The position numbers and the translations under genes were made by a program. A model generated the notes under the pieces. It ran no database searches and had not been told where the DNA came from. It was given only the letters and a program-made list of their open reading frames with translations. A DNA stretch of 64,000 bases from Actinacidiphila sp. DG2A-62 (GTDB taxonomy: Bacteria > Actinomycetota > Actinomycetes > Streptomycetales > Streptomycetaceae), in the NCBI RefSeq assembly GCF_035825295.1, contig NZ_JAYMGI010000002.1:1521001-1585000 (forward strand), in the 5' to 3' direction. This document shows, piece after piece, positions 1 to 9,011 of this stretch; positions within the stretch are counted from its first letter, which is position 1, and each line of letters opens with the position of its first letter.

Positions 1-540
1 GGCCGCGTGGCCGAGCTGTTCGATCCGGACCTGCCCGCCCAGCGGCCCGGCCAGTGCGGCCAGTTCCGCCGCGGCCAGGCCCGTGGCAGGCTCGGCCCCC
101 CAGCGCCCCTCGACCAGGACCAGCCGGCCGCCCGGCCTCAGCAGGCCGGCCCAGCGGCGCAGCACCGCGGCGGGGTCGGGGAGCGCCCACAGGACGTGGC
201 GGACGAGCACCGCGTCGTACCCGCCCGGCGCGACGGGCGGGTACGCAGCGTCGCCGACCAGCACCCGGGCGGCGGTGCCCGCCAGCTTCGCGCGGGCCCG
301 CGCGACCATCTCGCCCGACCGGTCCAGCGCGGTGACCCGGTGGCCGTCCTCGGCCGCGAGCAGCGCGAGACTGCCGGTGCCGCAGCCGAGGTCGAGCACG
401 TCCGCAGGCGCGGCGGGCAGCCAGGACCGCAGCCGCGCGGCCCACGCGGCCCGTACGTCCGGGTCGCGCAGGCCGTGGTCGGGCTCGTCGTCGAAGTGCT
501 CGGCGGCGGCGTCCCAGAACAGGTGGTCCTCGGTGGTCAT
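1..540 (-). CDS. Class I SAM-dependent methyltransferase (3' end outside window)
   Basis: The first 180 residues of a methyltransferase are visible; the frame stays open to the window edge, so the C-terminus is missing. The Rossmann motif I reads LDLGCGTG (residues 49-56), followed by the acidic end of strand beta2 (TALDRS, about 70-75) and a beta4/post-I region VLVGDAAYPPV (93-103). LLRPGGRLVLVE (133-144) is the usual methyltransferase_11/25 motif. The start is ATG (MTTEDHLFWD). The substrate cannot be told; small-molecule or tRNA/ubiquinone-type methylation are equally possible. It is read leftward, downstream of the lipase and separated from it by about 200 bases without a gene. Confidence 0.85.
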   Translation of the reverse strand, partial: MTTEDHLFWDAAAEHFDDEPDHGLRDPDVRAAWAARLRSWLPAAPADVLDLGCGTGSLALLAAEDGHRVTALDRSGEMVARARAKLAGTAARVLVGDAAYPPVAPGGYDAVLVRHVLWALPDPAAVLRRWAGLLRPGGRLVLVEGRWGAEPATGLAAAELAALAGPLGGQVRIEQLGHAA

Positions 541-748
541 GGGACGAGCCTGCCACCCGCCACTGACAGTCGCCGCGCGGCGGGCGCGGGCCGCCGGCGC
601 CGGCTCGTCCCGCAACGGAACCGCGAACCGGAACCGTGCCCCGCAGCCGCAGCCGCAGCCGGTCGGCGTACCGATCTGCTGGTTGGTCGGCTTGCCGACT
701 TCCCGGTTCTTCCGGATTCCGGATTCTCCGATTGCCTGCTCTTCCGGC

Positions 749-1615
749 CTAACTGAACGCCGACAGGCAGGTGGTGGGGGTCGCGTGCGCCGGGTCGAGC
801 GCGTTCGCGGCCTCGTGGAAGGCGATCCGGTCGGTCAGCCCGATCGTGACGTGCTCGGAGACGTCGAGCGGGCAGAGGTCCTGCAGCACCACGTTGTGCA
901 CGTCCGGGCCGGACAGCGCCTGGGTCGTGTACGGGGTGACGACCTCGTCGTAGACGGTCGAGATCACCGTGTAGTGGACCCCGGGCACGGTGTCGCCGCC
1001 CGCGTTGAGGGTCTTCTGGAAGGCCGATCCGGCCACCTGGTCGGCGAGTCCCGGGAGGCTGGAGTCGAGGAAGTCGGACGCGCCGGGGAAGTACGGGAGC
1101 AGGGCGGTCAGTCCGTCCAGCGTCGTGCCGTGGTTGTCCGGTGCGAGGCCGACCAGCGCGTTCACCTTGGCCGCGCCGCCGAGGTACTTCAGGTAGTAGC
1201 GCGGCATCATGCCGCCCTGCGAGTGGCCGACGATGTCCACCTTGGCGGCGTGCGTGGCGGCGAGCACACGGTCGGTGAAGTCCGAGAGCTGCTGCGCGGA
1301 GCCGGCGATCGGGCCCAGCCCGCCGATCAGGTTCTCGCCGGGCAGCATCCCGTAGTCGAAGGAGAAGACGCAGTATCCGCGCGCCTCCAGGTAGGGCGCG
1401 AAGACCAGCCAGTTGTCGGTCCCGTTGGCGAAGGTGCCGTGCACCAGGACGACGGGGCGGGGGTGCTGGGCGGAGGGACGGCAGGTGAAGTCGTTCCACC
1501 CGCTGGTCGGCGCCGAGGACGCCGGCGAGGACGCCGACGCGGCCGCGGTGGGGACGATCGCCATGGCGGTCGCCAGGGAGAACGCGGCCAGGAGTCGTCT
1601 CCAGGGCAGCTTCAT
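749..1615 (-). CDS. Secreted alpha/beta-hydrolase lipase (lipase class 2 / EstA family)
   Basis: A 288-residue exported esterase/lipase. An N-terminal signal peptide (basic MKLPWRR, hydrophobic 8-22, Ala-rich cleavage zone about 22-32) is followed by an alpha/beta-hydrolase. The oxyanion strand is VVLVHGTFANG (55-65), the nucleophile elbow GHSQGG places Ser132, and the likely acid and base are Asp223 (VYDEVV) and His255 (SEHVTI). Two Cys in the mature part (45, 82) and two near the C-terminus (248, 283) could form disulfides. The start at MKLPW is chosen because GAGGAG lies 6-7 bases upstream; an ATG 75 bases earlier would add a leader that does not look like a signal. Known relatives cleave short- to medium-chain acylglycerols outside the cell. 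Two palindromes upstream (1731-1773) are candidate operators. Confidence 0.88.
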   Translation of the reverse strand: MKLPWRRLLAAFSLATAMAIVPTAAASASSPASSAPTSGWNDFTCRPSAQHPRPVVLVHGTFANGTDNWLVFAPYLEARGYCVFSFDYGMLPGENLIGGLGPIAGSAQQLSDFTDRVLAATHAAKVDIVGHSQGGMMPRYYLKYLGGAAKVNALVGLAPDNHGTTLDGLTALLPYFPGASDFLDSSLPGLADQVAGSAFQKTLNAGGDTVPGVHYTVISTVYDEVVTPYTTQALSGPDVHNVVLQDLCPLDVSEHVTIGLTDRIAFHEAANALDPAHATPTTCLSAFS

Positions 1616-1730
1616 GTGATCTCCTCGCAGGTCATGAGAGTCAGTGGGGCCGGGGCAGCCCGAAGGCGGCCGGAAGCCGTACGTCCACACGCCCTGTGAT
1701 CCGGATCACTCATGCCGGGCTCATGACAAG

Positions 1731-1773
1731 TTACGCACGAGTAAGAAGCGGGTGGCTAGTTACGGGCGGGTAA
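1731..1773. promoter_or_regulatory. Paired TTAC-N6-GTAA palindromes (putative operators)
   Basis: Two 14-base inverted repeats of one form, TTACgcacgaGTAA (1731-1744) and TTACgggcggGTAA (1760-1773), centres 29 bases apart, so near the same helix face. They lie 116-158 bases upstream of the lipase start and downstream of the imuB-like gene. Repeated dyads of this kind are typical of a dimeric repressor or activator. An A7 run directly follows the second copy, which on the minus strand is a U-tract after the imuB-like gene. Confidence 0.5.
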
Positions 1774-1857
1774 AAAAATCGCTCCCCAGGTGGCACCGGC
1801 GGGAAGCGGGAAGGTGTCACGGCGGGAGCAGACCCGGGAGACGGCCGGCGAGGTGGC

Positions 1858-2865
1858 CTAAGAGTCCTGCGGCCGTACGAACGGCGCCAGGGTGGCCGGG
1901 TACACGGCATCGGAGCCGAACCGTCCGCGGGCCCGGTCGGCGGCGGCCTCGGCCGCGCGGGCACGGTCCTCGCCCGGGTCCATGCTGAGCTGGCGGTGGG
2001 CGTCCTCGGCCGGCAGGAGACCCTCCGCTCGCAGCGTGAGGACGCGTACGCGCGCGCGTTGCAGCCCCAGCCGCGCCAGCAGCCCCAGGGCGGCGGCGGC
2101 CAGCGCGGGCGAGTGGCCGGTGGCCTCGGGGAGGGCGCAGGCGCGGGCGACCGAACTGCGGTCGGCGCAGCGCACGGTGAGGGTGAGTCGCCCGGCCGCC
2201 TGGACCTCGGTGCGCAGCCGCGCCCCCAGGCGCTCGGCGAGTGCCAGGACCGCCCGGTGCTGCTCCGCCGGGTCCAGGCAGTCCCGTTCGAAGAAGTGGT
2301 CCGCGGACAGATGTGCCGGGGGTGTCTGCGGGACGACCGGCCGCGGGTCGCGGCCGCGGGCCCGCTCCGCCAGCAGCCGGGCGGGCCCGGCGCCGAGGAT
2401 GCGCTGGAGGGTCGCCGGCGGGAGGTCGGCGACCTGGCCGACGGTGTGCAGGCCGTATTCGCCGAGGGTCTCGGCGGTCCTGCGGCCGACGCCCGGCAGC
2501 GCGATCAGCGGTCGCGGCCGCAGCCAGGCGTCGACACCCTCCTGGTCGCGGCCGACCTGTGTGGTGGCGCCCGGCTCCGAGACGGCCGCGGCCATGGCGG
2601 CCAGCATGCGGTTGCCCGCCAGGCCGGCGCTGACCTTGATGCCGTACAGGCCCATGAGCCGGAACGCCGCCATGTGCACCATGTCCTGCGGGTCGCGGTC
2701 GAAGTACCGCAGGCAGGACGTCAGGTCGAGCTGGACGGCGTCGGGCGGGAAGGCCTGGACGTGCGGGGTGAGGCCGGCCATCAGGTCCAGCACCTCCGCG
2801 TACTGCGCCTCGTCCCGCACGCCGTGCAGGTGCAGATGGGCGATGTGCCGCGGCTGCCCGCTCAT
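1858..2865 (-). CDS. ImuB-like, catalytically defective Y-family polymerase partner of DnaE2
   Basis: A 335-residue relative of DinB/ImuB. The palm positions that bind metal in active Y-family polymerases are not kept: where DinB has DMDxFF the protein has HLHLHG (residues 9-14), and the SxDE motif region reads PDAVQLDLTS. This matches ImuB, an accessory that recruits DnaE2 rather than copying DNA. A helix-hairpin-helix segment (ALPGVGRRTAETLGEYGL) and a little-finger-like C-terminal domain remain. QLSMD (292-296) resembles a beta-clamp binding pentapeptide. Its ATG overlaps the dnaE2 stop codon (ATGA), so it is the second gene of the SOS operon. No ImuA'-like gene is seen beside it. General databases may label it DNA polymerase Y family or DinP. 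Confidence 0.8.
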   Translation of the reverse strand: MSGQPRHIAHLHLHGVRDEAQYAEVLDLMAGLTPHVQAFPPDAVQLDLTSCLRYFDRDPQDMVHMAAFRLMGLYGIKVSAGLAGNRMLAAMAAAVSEPGATTQVGRDQEGVDAWLRPRPLIALPGVGRRTAETLGEYGLHTVGQVADLPPATLQRILGAGPARLLAERARGRDPRPVVPQTPPAHLSADHFFERDCLDPAEQHRAVLALAERLGARLRTEVQAAGRLTLTVRCADRSSVARACALPEATGHSPALAAAALGLLARLGLQRARVRVLTLRAEGLLPAEDAHRQLSMDPGEDRARAAEAAADRARGRFGSDAVYPATLAPFVRPQDS

Positions 2866-5800
2866 CCCGCGCTCCCCGGGCTGCGGTGGCCCAGCTTCTT
2901 CAGGTCGGCGGCACGGGTGCCGGCGGGCTGGAGATCGGCGTAGGGGTGCAGGCGAGCGCCGGTGGTGCCGTTGGGCAGCGTGCGCCGGGGCTGGGCGGGG
3001 GTGGGCTGCGGGCCGGGCGCGCCGAGCAGTTCGAGGGCCGCCTGGGGGCCGTTGTCGCGGCGGGTCGCGGCGATCTGCTCCAGGTCCCAGGCCATGGTAC
3101 CGACGACGGTGCGCCGGGTGCCGCGGACCTGCACCGTTCCGCGCACCAGCAGCAGGCCGGAGTGGAAGACGGTGTAGGCGCAGGACTCGTGGGAGTCCTC
3201 GAAGAAGGCGAGGTCCACCAGCCCGGAGCCGTCCTCCAGGGTGACGAAGATGATCCGCTTGCCGCTGGCGATCGGCGGGGTCTGGGTGGAGGCGCGCGCC
3301 CCGGCGACCAGGACCTGCCGTCCGGCCGGCAGGTCGGCCAGGTGGGCGGCGTCGGTCGCGCCGACCTCCCGCAGCAGCCGGTGGTGGTAGTCCATCAGGT
3401 GCCGGGAGACGTCGATGCCGAGCGTGGCGAGTTCGGCGCCCAGGGCCTCCCGGCCGGTCGTCTCCGGCAGTCCGCTGGGCTCGGAGCCGCCGATCGCACC
3501 GGCGTCGAGGGGCAACTGGCCGGCGCCCGCGGTACGCACCCGGGACTGCCGGTGCAGCTCGGCGATCTGGAGCAGCAGGTCGCGCCGGGTCAGGCGGCCG
3601 TCGTGCAGGCATCCCAGGGCGCCGATCCCGGCGAGGCGCTCGGCGACCGGCCGGCTCGGCCGCGCGCGCTGCCAGAAGTCCGACAGCGACCCATAGGGAC
3701 GGCCCGCGGCGATCCGCGCGCACTCGTCCTCGCTGATCCCGTGCACCCCGGACAACGCGAGCCGGACGCCCCACCGGTCGTCCCCGACCCGTTCCACCAC
3801 GTGTTCCGCGTGGGAGCGGTTGACGTCGACCGGCAGCACCGGGACGCCGCGCCGGCGGGCGTCGGAGACGATGACGCGCTTGGGCCACATGCCGGGGTCG
3901 TGCTCCAGCAGCCCCGCCACCAGGAAGGCGGGGTGGTGCGCCTTGAGCCAGGCCGACTGCAGCGCGGGCACCGCGAAGGCGACCGCGTGCGCCCGGCAGA
4001 ACCCGTACGCGCCGAACGCCTCGACGGTGGCCCACACCTGGTCGCGCACCTCGGGGGTGTAGCCGCGGGCGGCCGTCTCGTGGTGGAACCACTTCTTGAT
4101 CCGGGGCAGCTCCTCCCGGTTCCCCAGCGCCCGCCGGACGATCTCGGCGTACGCCGGATCGCAGCCGGTCATGACCTCCAGCGTCTCGATGATCTGCTCG
4201 TGCCAGATGGTCACCCCGTAGGTGTCGCGCAGCACCGGCTCCAGGTCCGGGTGGGCGTAGTGGGGGTCGCCGCCGTGCCGGGCGGCGATGTACCGCTCGG
4301 GCATGCCGCCCTGGACCGGGCCGGGGCGGAAGAGGCTGATGTCGGCGATGACGTCCTGCACGTCCCGCGGCTGCAGCCGGGAGAGCAGGTCCTGCTGGCC
4401 GGGCGACTCGAGCTGGAACATCCCGATCGTCTGACTCTCCTGGATGAGCTTGAAGGCGAACACGTCGTCCAGGGGCACCTGCCGGGCGTCGTCCAGGTCG
4501 ACGCGGTTCCCGGTGACCCGCTCGATCTCGGCGACGGCGTGGGCCATCGCCGACTGCATCCGCACGGCCAGGACGTCCAGCTTGATGTTGCCGAGCGCCT
4601 CGACCTCCTCCTTGGCCGCCATCGCCATCGGGTAGTCGCCCTGGGGGGTGGGCTGCACCGGCAGCCGGTCCAGCAGCGTCGCGTCGCTGATGATCACACC
4701 GCAGGGGTGCATGGCCATGCCGTGCACCAGGGAGTCGAGTCCTTCGGCCAGCTCCCACAGCGGCCCGTACCGGTCGGCCTGCGCGGCCAGCTTCCGCAGC
4801 TCGGGCAGTTCGGCGAGCGCGCCGGTGATGTCGCAGGCCCGCAGATGCGGGAAGCTCTTCGCGATCCGGTCCACCTCGGCCGGGGGGATCCCCAGGGCGA
4901 GGCCGGTGTCCCGCAGCGCCCTGCGGGCCCGGTACGTCTCGGGCATCGCGGTGACCGCGACCCGCTCGCGGCCGAAGCGGCGGAAGATCGCGTCGTACGC
5001 CTCCAGGCGCCGCGCCGACTCCACGTCGATGTCGATGTCGGGCAGGTTCTCGCGGCGGCTGCTCAGGAAGCGCTCGAACAGCAGGCGATGCTCCAGCGGG
5101 TTGGCGGTGGCGATGCCCAGTGCGTGGCAGACCATCGAGCCCGCGCTGGAGCCGCGGGCCGCGACCCGGATCCCCAGCTCACGGATGTCGGCCACGGCCT
5201 GGCCGACGGCGAGGAAGTACGAGTCGTAGCCGAGTCCGGCGATGACGGACAGCTCCTGGTCCAGGCGTTCGCGTGCCCGCACGTCGCGGTCCAGGCCGCG
5301 CCGGGCCAGGCCGGCCAGCGACCGCTCCCGCAGCAGCTGCCGTGCGCCGCCGGGCCCGGGAGGCGCACCGACGGCCTCGGGCTCGGGGAAGTGCCGGGAC
5401 CCCAGGCCCAGGCCGGTTCCCGGGTCGAGACGGCAGCCGTCCGCGGTGGCGGCGGTGTCCGCGAGCAGCCGGCCGGCCCGGCGCGGACCGGTCCCGGCGT
5501 GCTCGGTGACCGCCTGGGCGATCCGGGCCATCTCCCGCTCCCCCTTCAGCCAGCGCTGCCCGCCGTCCAGCCGTCGCCGGTCGATCGGTCGCAGCAGCCG
5601 CGCGGCGTCCAGCACATCGGCCAGGCGGTGCTGGTCGGGGTCGGCGTAGCGGACGGCGTTGGTCAGCACCGCGGTGGTACGGGTGCGGTCGGCGAGCGCC
5701 AGGGTGCGGGCGGCGAGCCGCAGCGATCCCGGCGCGGCGCCGGGCCTGCCGTGGACCACCGCCTCCAGCCGCAGTCCCTCGCCGAAGACCTCCCACCATG

Positions 5801-6317
5801 GGCGCAGCAGCCGCACCGCGACGTCCTCCCGGCCCGCGGCCAGCGCCCGCACCGGCTCCGACAGCGGTCCGAGCAGCACGGTCAGCCCGGAGCCGCCGTG
5901 CTCGCGCAGTGTCTGCCAGGACGCGACCACGGGCGCGGCGCCGCCCGCGGTCCCCTCGTGGGCGGCGGAGGTGATCCGGCACAGCCGGGCCCAGCCCTCC
6001 GGGTCCCGGGCGAGCAGCGTGCAGCGCAGCGGCGGTTCGACCACGTGGGCGCCGCCGCGCGCGGGGGTGCGCCTGCGCCTGTCCGCCGGGGGCGGGACGA
6101 GCGCCTCCACCGCGAGGTCGATCCCGAACACCGGCCGCACCCCGCTGCGCTCGCACTCCCGCGCGAAGCGCACCGTTCCGGTCACGGTGTCCCGGTCGGT
6201 CAGCGCGAGGGTCGTCATGCCGCGCTCGGCCGCCCGCTGGACGAGCTGCTCGGGGTGTGCGGCGCCGTATCGCTCGGAGTAACCGGACGCGACATGCAGA
6301 TGGGCGAAGCCCGCCAT
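2862..6317 (-). CDS. dnaE2: Error-prone DNA polymerase III alpha subunit DnaE2
   Basis: An 1151-residue C-family polymerase used in damage-induced translesion synthesis. The N-terminal PHP domain begins HLHVASGYS (6-14). The polymerase catalytic aspartates are in PDIDID (Asp426/428/430 region), with the third in NIKLDVL (about 581). A helix-hairpin-helix region and a C-terminal OB fold (about 1010-1090) follow. There is no epsilon-type exonuclease insert and no long tau-binding tail, as expected for DnaE2 rather than DnaE1. The ATG at MAGFAHLHV is preferred over one 21 bases upstream because GGAGG lies 6 bases before it. A LexA-type box (6369-6384) lies 52 bases upstream. It is co-translated with the imuB-like gene through an ATGA overlap. 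Confidence 0.93.
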   Translation of the reverse strand: MAGFAHLHVASGYSERYGAAHPEQLVQRAAERGMTTLALTDRDTVTGTVRFARECERSGVRPVFGIDLAVEALVPPPADRRRRTPARGGAHVVEPPLRCTLLARDPEGWARLCRITSAAHEGTAGGAAPVVASWQTLREHGGSGLTVLLGPLSEPVRALAAGREDVAVRLLRPWWEVFGEGLRLEAVVHGRPGAAPGSLRLAARTLALADRTRTTAVLTNAVRYADPDQHRLADVLDAARLLRPIDRRRLDGGQRWLKGEREMARIAQAVTEHAGTGPRRAGRLLADTAATADGCRLDPGTGLGLGSRHFPEPEAVGAPPGPGGARQLLRERSLAGLARRGLDRDVRARERLDQELSVIAGLGYDSYFLAVGQAVADIRELGIRVAARGSSAGSMVCHALGIATANPLEHRLLFERFLSSRRENLPDIDIDVESARRLEAYDAIFRRFGRERVAVTAMPETYRARRALRDTGLALGIPPAEVDRIAKSFPHLRACDITGALAELPELRKLAAQADRYGPLWELAEGLDSLVHGMAMHPCGVIISDATLLDRLPVQPTPQGDYPMAMAAKEEVEALGNIKLDVLAVRMQSAMAHAVAEIERVTGNRVDLDDARQVPLDDVFAFKLIQESQTIGMFQLESPGQQDLLSRLQPRDVQDVIADISLFRPGPVQGGMPERYIAARHGGDPHYAHPDLEPVLRDTYGVTIWHEQIIETLEVMTGCDPAYAEIVRRALGNREELPRIKKWFHHETAARGYTPEVRDQVWATVEAFGAYGFCRAHAVAFAVPALQSAWLKAHHPAFLVAGLLEHDPGMWPKRVIVSDARRRGVPVLPVDVNRSHAEHVVERVGDDRWGVRLALSGVHGISEDECARIAAGRPYGSLSDFWQRARPSRPVAERLAGIGALGCLHDGRLTRRDLLLQIAELHRQSRVRTAGAGQLPLDAGAIGGSEPSGLPETTGREALGAELATLGIDVSRHLMDYHHRLLREVGATDAAHLADLPAGRQVLVAGARASTQTPPIASGKRIIFVTLEDGSGLVDLAFFEDSHESCAYTVFHSGLLLVRGTVQVRGTRRTVVGTMAWDLEQIAATRRDNGPQAALELLGAPGPQPTPAQPRRTLPNGTTGARLHPYADLQPAGTRAADLKKLGHRSPGSAG

Positions 6318-6368
6318 GCCGCACCTCCACTCCTCCATCCCTTTTCGGCCATCCGTCCGATACGCCTT

Positions 6369-6384
6369 TCGTACCTTCGTTCGA
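6369..6384 (-). promoter_or_regulatory. LexA (SOS) box of dnaE2
   Basis: TCGTACCTTCGTTCGA matches the actinobacterial LexA operator TCGAAC-N4-GTTCGA at 11 of 12 defined positions. It sits next to a candidate leftward -10 (TAAGCT, 6387-6392), where LexA would block transcription of dnaE2 and the imuB-like gene until DNA damage. Confidence 0.8.
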
Positions 6385-6516
6385 TTAGCTTAGCCCAGTC
6401 GCCCCAGGTCAGCGAGTCGGACAAGCATGTGTTCGGTTCATCACGCCGGCCGGACGCCGACCGGGAAGCGGCCGGATCACGCCGCTCCCGGCCATCTTCC
6501 GGGCGGGGAAACCGAC

Positions 6517-6547
6517 TTGACGGTCGGACTCGGCGGACTGGCACGAT
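6517..6547 (+). promoter_or_regulatory. Predicted leaderless promoter for the 2H phosphoesterase
   Basis: TTGACG (6517-6522), a 19-base spacer and CACGAT (6542-6547) end 7 bases before the ATG at 6555, so the mRNA would begin at or next to the start codon. No Shine-Dalgarno is usable for either nearby ATG, which fits leaderless initiation. Confidence 0.45.
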
Positions 6548-6554
6548 GCAGGAC

Positions 6555-7184
6555 ATGAGCGATGGGGCGAAGGAGCGGGACGCGGCCGGGGACCGGGCCG
6601 GACCGGCGGCGGGACCGGCGGCGGGACCGGCGGCCGGGCAGGGCGCGGAGCAGCCCGGGCTCCGGGGCACCACCGCGCTGCTGGTCACCGTCCCCGAGGC
6701 GGACCCGCTGGTGGGCGGCGCCCGGCGGAGATACGACCCCTCGGCCGGCGCCGGGGTGCCCGCGCACGTCACGGTGCTCTACCCGTTCCTCCCCGCGGAC
6801 CGGATCGACGACGCGGTGACGGCCGAACTGCGGACGCTGTTCGCCGCGCGGGAGCCGTTCACACTGGCCTTCACCGGCTTCGGCCGCTTCCCCGACCTGC
6901 TCTGGCTGATCCCCGAACCGGACGCGCCGCTGCGCGCGCTCACCGCCGCGGTCGAGGCGCGCTGGCCGGAGGCGCCGCCGTACGGGGGCGAGTACGAGGA
7001 CCCGGTCCCCCATCTGACGGTCGCGGGCGGGCAGCCGCCGGAGGTCTACGAGGCGCTGGAGCGCGAGTTCCGCGGCGGGCTGCCGCTGCGTACCAGCGTC
7101 ACCGGGGTCCATCTGGTGGTCAACGACGGGGTCCGCTGGCGGCTGCGGGAGACTTTTCCGCTCGCCGGCCACCCGGACGAGTGA
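6555..7184 (+). CDS. 2'-5' RNA ligase / 2H phosphoesterase family protein
   Basis: A 209-residue protein with the two HxT motifs that define the 2H superfamily: HVTV (His71, Thr73) and HLTV (His153, Thr155), about 80 residues apart in a two-lobed fold. Family members make or break 2',3'-cyclic or 2'-5' phosphodiester bonds in RNA or nucleotides; the substrate here is unknown. The N-terminus carries an Ala-Gly-Pro low-complexity stretch from tandem GGACCGGCGGC units that is unlikely to matter for catalysis. Start chosen at MSDGAK from the promoter spacing; an in-frame ATG 9 bases upstream (MQD) is the alternative. It is divergent from dnaE2. Confidence 0.82.
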   Translation: MSDGAKERDAAGDRAGPAAGPAAGPAAGQGAEQPGLRGTTALLVTVPEADPLVGGARRRYDPSAGAGVPAHVTVLYPFLPADRIDDAVTAELRTLFAAREPFTLAFTGFGRFPDLLWLIPEPDAPLRALTAAVEARWPEAPPYGGEYEDPVPHLTVAGGQPPEVYEALEREFRGGLPLRTSVTGVHLVVNDGVRWRLRETFPLAGHPDE

Positions 7185-7328
7185 ATCCGACGGATTCGGA
7201 CCGGAGTTCGGAACACGATGCGGACGCGGCGCGTTGGGCCGTACACAAGCAGTCACCAAATCCGCATGGATCGGCCGAAATCGATGACGTCGGACGTTCC
7301 GCGCGTATCAGACGAACCGGGAGCGATC

Positions 7329-7790
7329 ATGAGCCGGAACCCCGCCACCGAGGCACTGCTCGACCTGTTGCGGCAGGGCGGTCTCGGCGTGCTCGTCACG
7401 CAGAAGAAAGACGGCAGGCCGCAGTTGTCCAACGTCTCGTTCACGTACGACGAGGAGTCGCGGACCATCCGCGTGTCGGCGACGGACGACCGCGCGAAGA
7501 CGCGGAACCTGCGCCGCGATCCGCGCGCGAGCTTCTACGTCGGGTCGTCCGACGGCCGCTCCTACCTGGTGGCGGAGGGAGACGCCGAGCTGTCGGCGGT
7601 GGCCGCCGATCCCCATGACGCGGCCGTCGAGGAACTCATAGACGTCTACCGGAAGATCGCCGGCGAGCACCCGGACTGGGACGAGTACCGCGCGGCGATG
7701 GTCGCCGACCGCCGACTGGTGATCAGGCTGCGCGCGGACCGGGCCTACGGGAGCGGCCCCCAGGGGGCGACGAGCGGCCCGCTCGACTGA
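7329..7790 (+). CDS. PPOX-class F420-dependent oxidoreductase (pyridoxamine 5'-phosphate oxidase-like)
   Basis: A 153-residue split-barrel flavin/F420-binding protein. The opening GGLGVLVTQKKDGRPQLSNV, the middle RTIRVSATDDRAKTRNLRR and the strand RASFYVG are the standard pattern of the actinobacterial PPOX family (TIGR03618 type), which reduces small substrates with F420H2. GGGAG precedes the ATG by about 6 bases. It stands alone on the plus strand between two leftward genes; a strong hairpin follows. The physiological substrate cannot be read from sequence. Confidence 0.85.
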   Translation: MSRNPATEALLDLLRQGGLGVLVTQKKDGRPQLSNVSFTYDEESRTIRVSATDDRAKTRNLRRDPRASFYVGSSDGRSYLVAEGDAELSAVAADPHDAAVEELIDVYRKIAGEHPDWDEYRAAMVADRRLVIRLRADRAYGSGPQGATSGPLD

Positions 7791-7831
7791 GCCGCCCGGT
7801 CGACGCGCCGGCGCCGGTCCCGACGCGACGC

Positions 7832-7862
7832 CCCGGTCGCCGCGTGGGGGACGGCGACCGGG
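7832..7862. terminator. Bidirectional hairpin between convergent genes
   Basis: An 11-base perfect stem (CCCGGTCGCCG / CGGCGACCGGG) with a 9-base loop lies between the PPOX gene and the convergent protease gene. There is no U-tract, which is common for actinomycete terminators. Confidence 0.6.
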
Positions 7863-7919
7863 ACGTCGAGACGAACAGCATGAGCGGGGCGGACCCGGCG
7901 CCGGGGCGCCGGGGACGCG

Positions 7920-8942
7920 TCAGTAGACGCTGACCCCGTACGCGCTGAGCGCCTCGGTCACGGGCTGGAAGTAGGTCGTGCCGCCGGAGGAGCAGTTGCC
8001 GCTGCCTCCGGAGGTCAGGCCGATGGCCTTGGTGCCGTCGTACAGGGAGCCGCCGCTGTCGCCGGGCTCGGCGCAGACGTTGGTCTTGATCAGGCCGTTG
8101 ACGATCTCGCCGTTGCCGTAGTTGACGCTGGCGTTGAGGGCCTGGACGGTCCCGCTGTGGATGCCGGTGGTCGAGCCGCGGCGCTTGACCGACTCGCCGA
8201 CGTAGGCGTTGGCGGCGCTGGTGATGTCCTGGCTGCCGACGGTCCCGTCATGGGCGACGGAGGAGTCGTAGCGGACGATGCCGTAGTCGTTGGTGGGGAA
8301 GCTCGTGCCGACCGTGGGGCCGATGTAGGCGTTGGAGCTGGTGTAGTAGTCCGGGTAGCCCTCGGTGCAGTGGCCTGCGGTGAGGAAGTAGTAGGTGCTG
8401 CCGCTGCGGACGTTGAAGCCCACGGAGCAGCGCCAGCTGTCGGTGTAGATCGCGTCGCCGCCGGAGAGCAGCTTGCTGAAGGTTCCGGAGACGCGGGTGA
8501 TGTGGACCGCGTCGCCGTAGCCGGCGGTCGCCTGGCGGAGCTTGGCGAGCTGGGCGGCGGTGACCCTGCTGTCGATGTTCACTTCGAGGGCGTTGGTCCT
8601 GGTGTCGACCGACCAGGCGGTGCCCGCGATGTCGGCGCTCTTGGTGGCGTCGCCCGCCTTCAGCAACTGGGCGGTGCTGTGGTCGACCAGGCGCGGGGTG
8701 GCGCCGGCGGCGCGGACGGCGTCGGCCGCGGCCTGGGTGGTGACGTTGACGACGGACGTCTTGGCGGCCGCGTCGTAGTAGGTGCCGGCCGTGGCGTTCG
8801 CGCCCAGACGGGCGGCGAGGGAGGCGGCGGCGTCGGGACTGACCTTGGCCGTGGGAGCGGCCGAGGCTGCGGGCAGGGCGAACGCGGTGGCGGCGAGCAG
8901 GCCGGACGCGACCGCGATCATCGTGATGCGACGGGACTTCAC
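7920..8942 (-). CDS. Secreted chymotrypsin-like serine protease, streptogrisin B type (S1E)
   Basis: A 340-residue preproenzyme. The signal peptide (about 1-28) is followed by an alpha-lytic-protease-type propeptide (about 35-158) that folds and inhibits the enzyme; the mature domain probably starts near SGGDAIY (160-166). The catalytic triad is His191 (TAGHC), Asp219 (NDYGIVRY) and Ser296 (GDSGG). Cys172/Cys192 and Cys290/Cys317 are placed for the two standard disulfides. The C-terminal half closely follows Streptomyces griseus protease B by eye. The start is GTG with AGGAGG 5 bases upstream. It is an extracellular nutritional protease, typically released at the stationary or aerial stage. 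A promoter candidate lies at 9012-9039. Confidence 0.95.
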   Translation of the reverse strand: MKSRRITMIAVASGLLAATAFALPAASAAPTAKVSPDAAASLAARLGANATAGTYYDAAAKTSVVNVTTQAAADAVRAAGATPRLVDHSTAQLLKAGDATKSADIAGTAWSVDTRTNALEVNIDSRVTAAQLAKLRQATAGYGDAVHITRVSGTFSKLLSGGDAIYTDSWRCSVGFNVRSGSTYYFLTAGHCTEGYPDYYTSSNAYIGPTVGTSFPTNDYGIVRYDSSVAHDGTVGSQDITSAANAYVGESVKRRGSTTGIHSGTVQALNASVNYGNGEIVNGLIKTNVCAEPGDSGGSLYDGTKAIGLTSGGSGNCSSGGTTYFQPVTEALSAYGVSVY

Positions 8943-9011
8943 ACGTTCCTCCTGTGGGGGTGGAGGCGGACTTGACCCTGATCTTGTCGATGTACTGTCA
9001 GGTCAACACCG

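Noticed and set aside
2886..7184. A 1432-codon plus-strand open frame opposite dnaE2
   Set aside because: Composition is Gly/Val/Arg/Gln-rich without domains; it is the third-position GC mirror of dnaE2. Only its last about 209 codons, the 2H phosphoesterase, are a gene.
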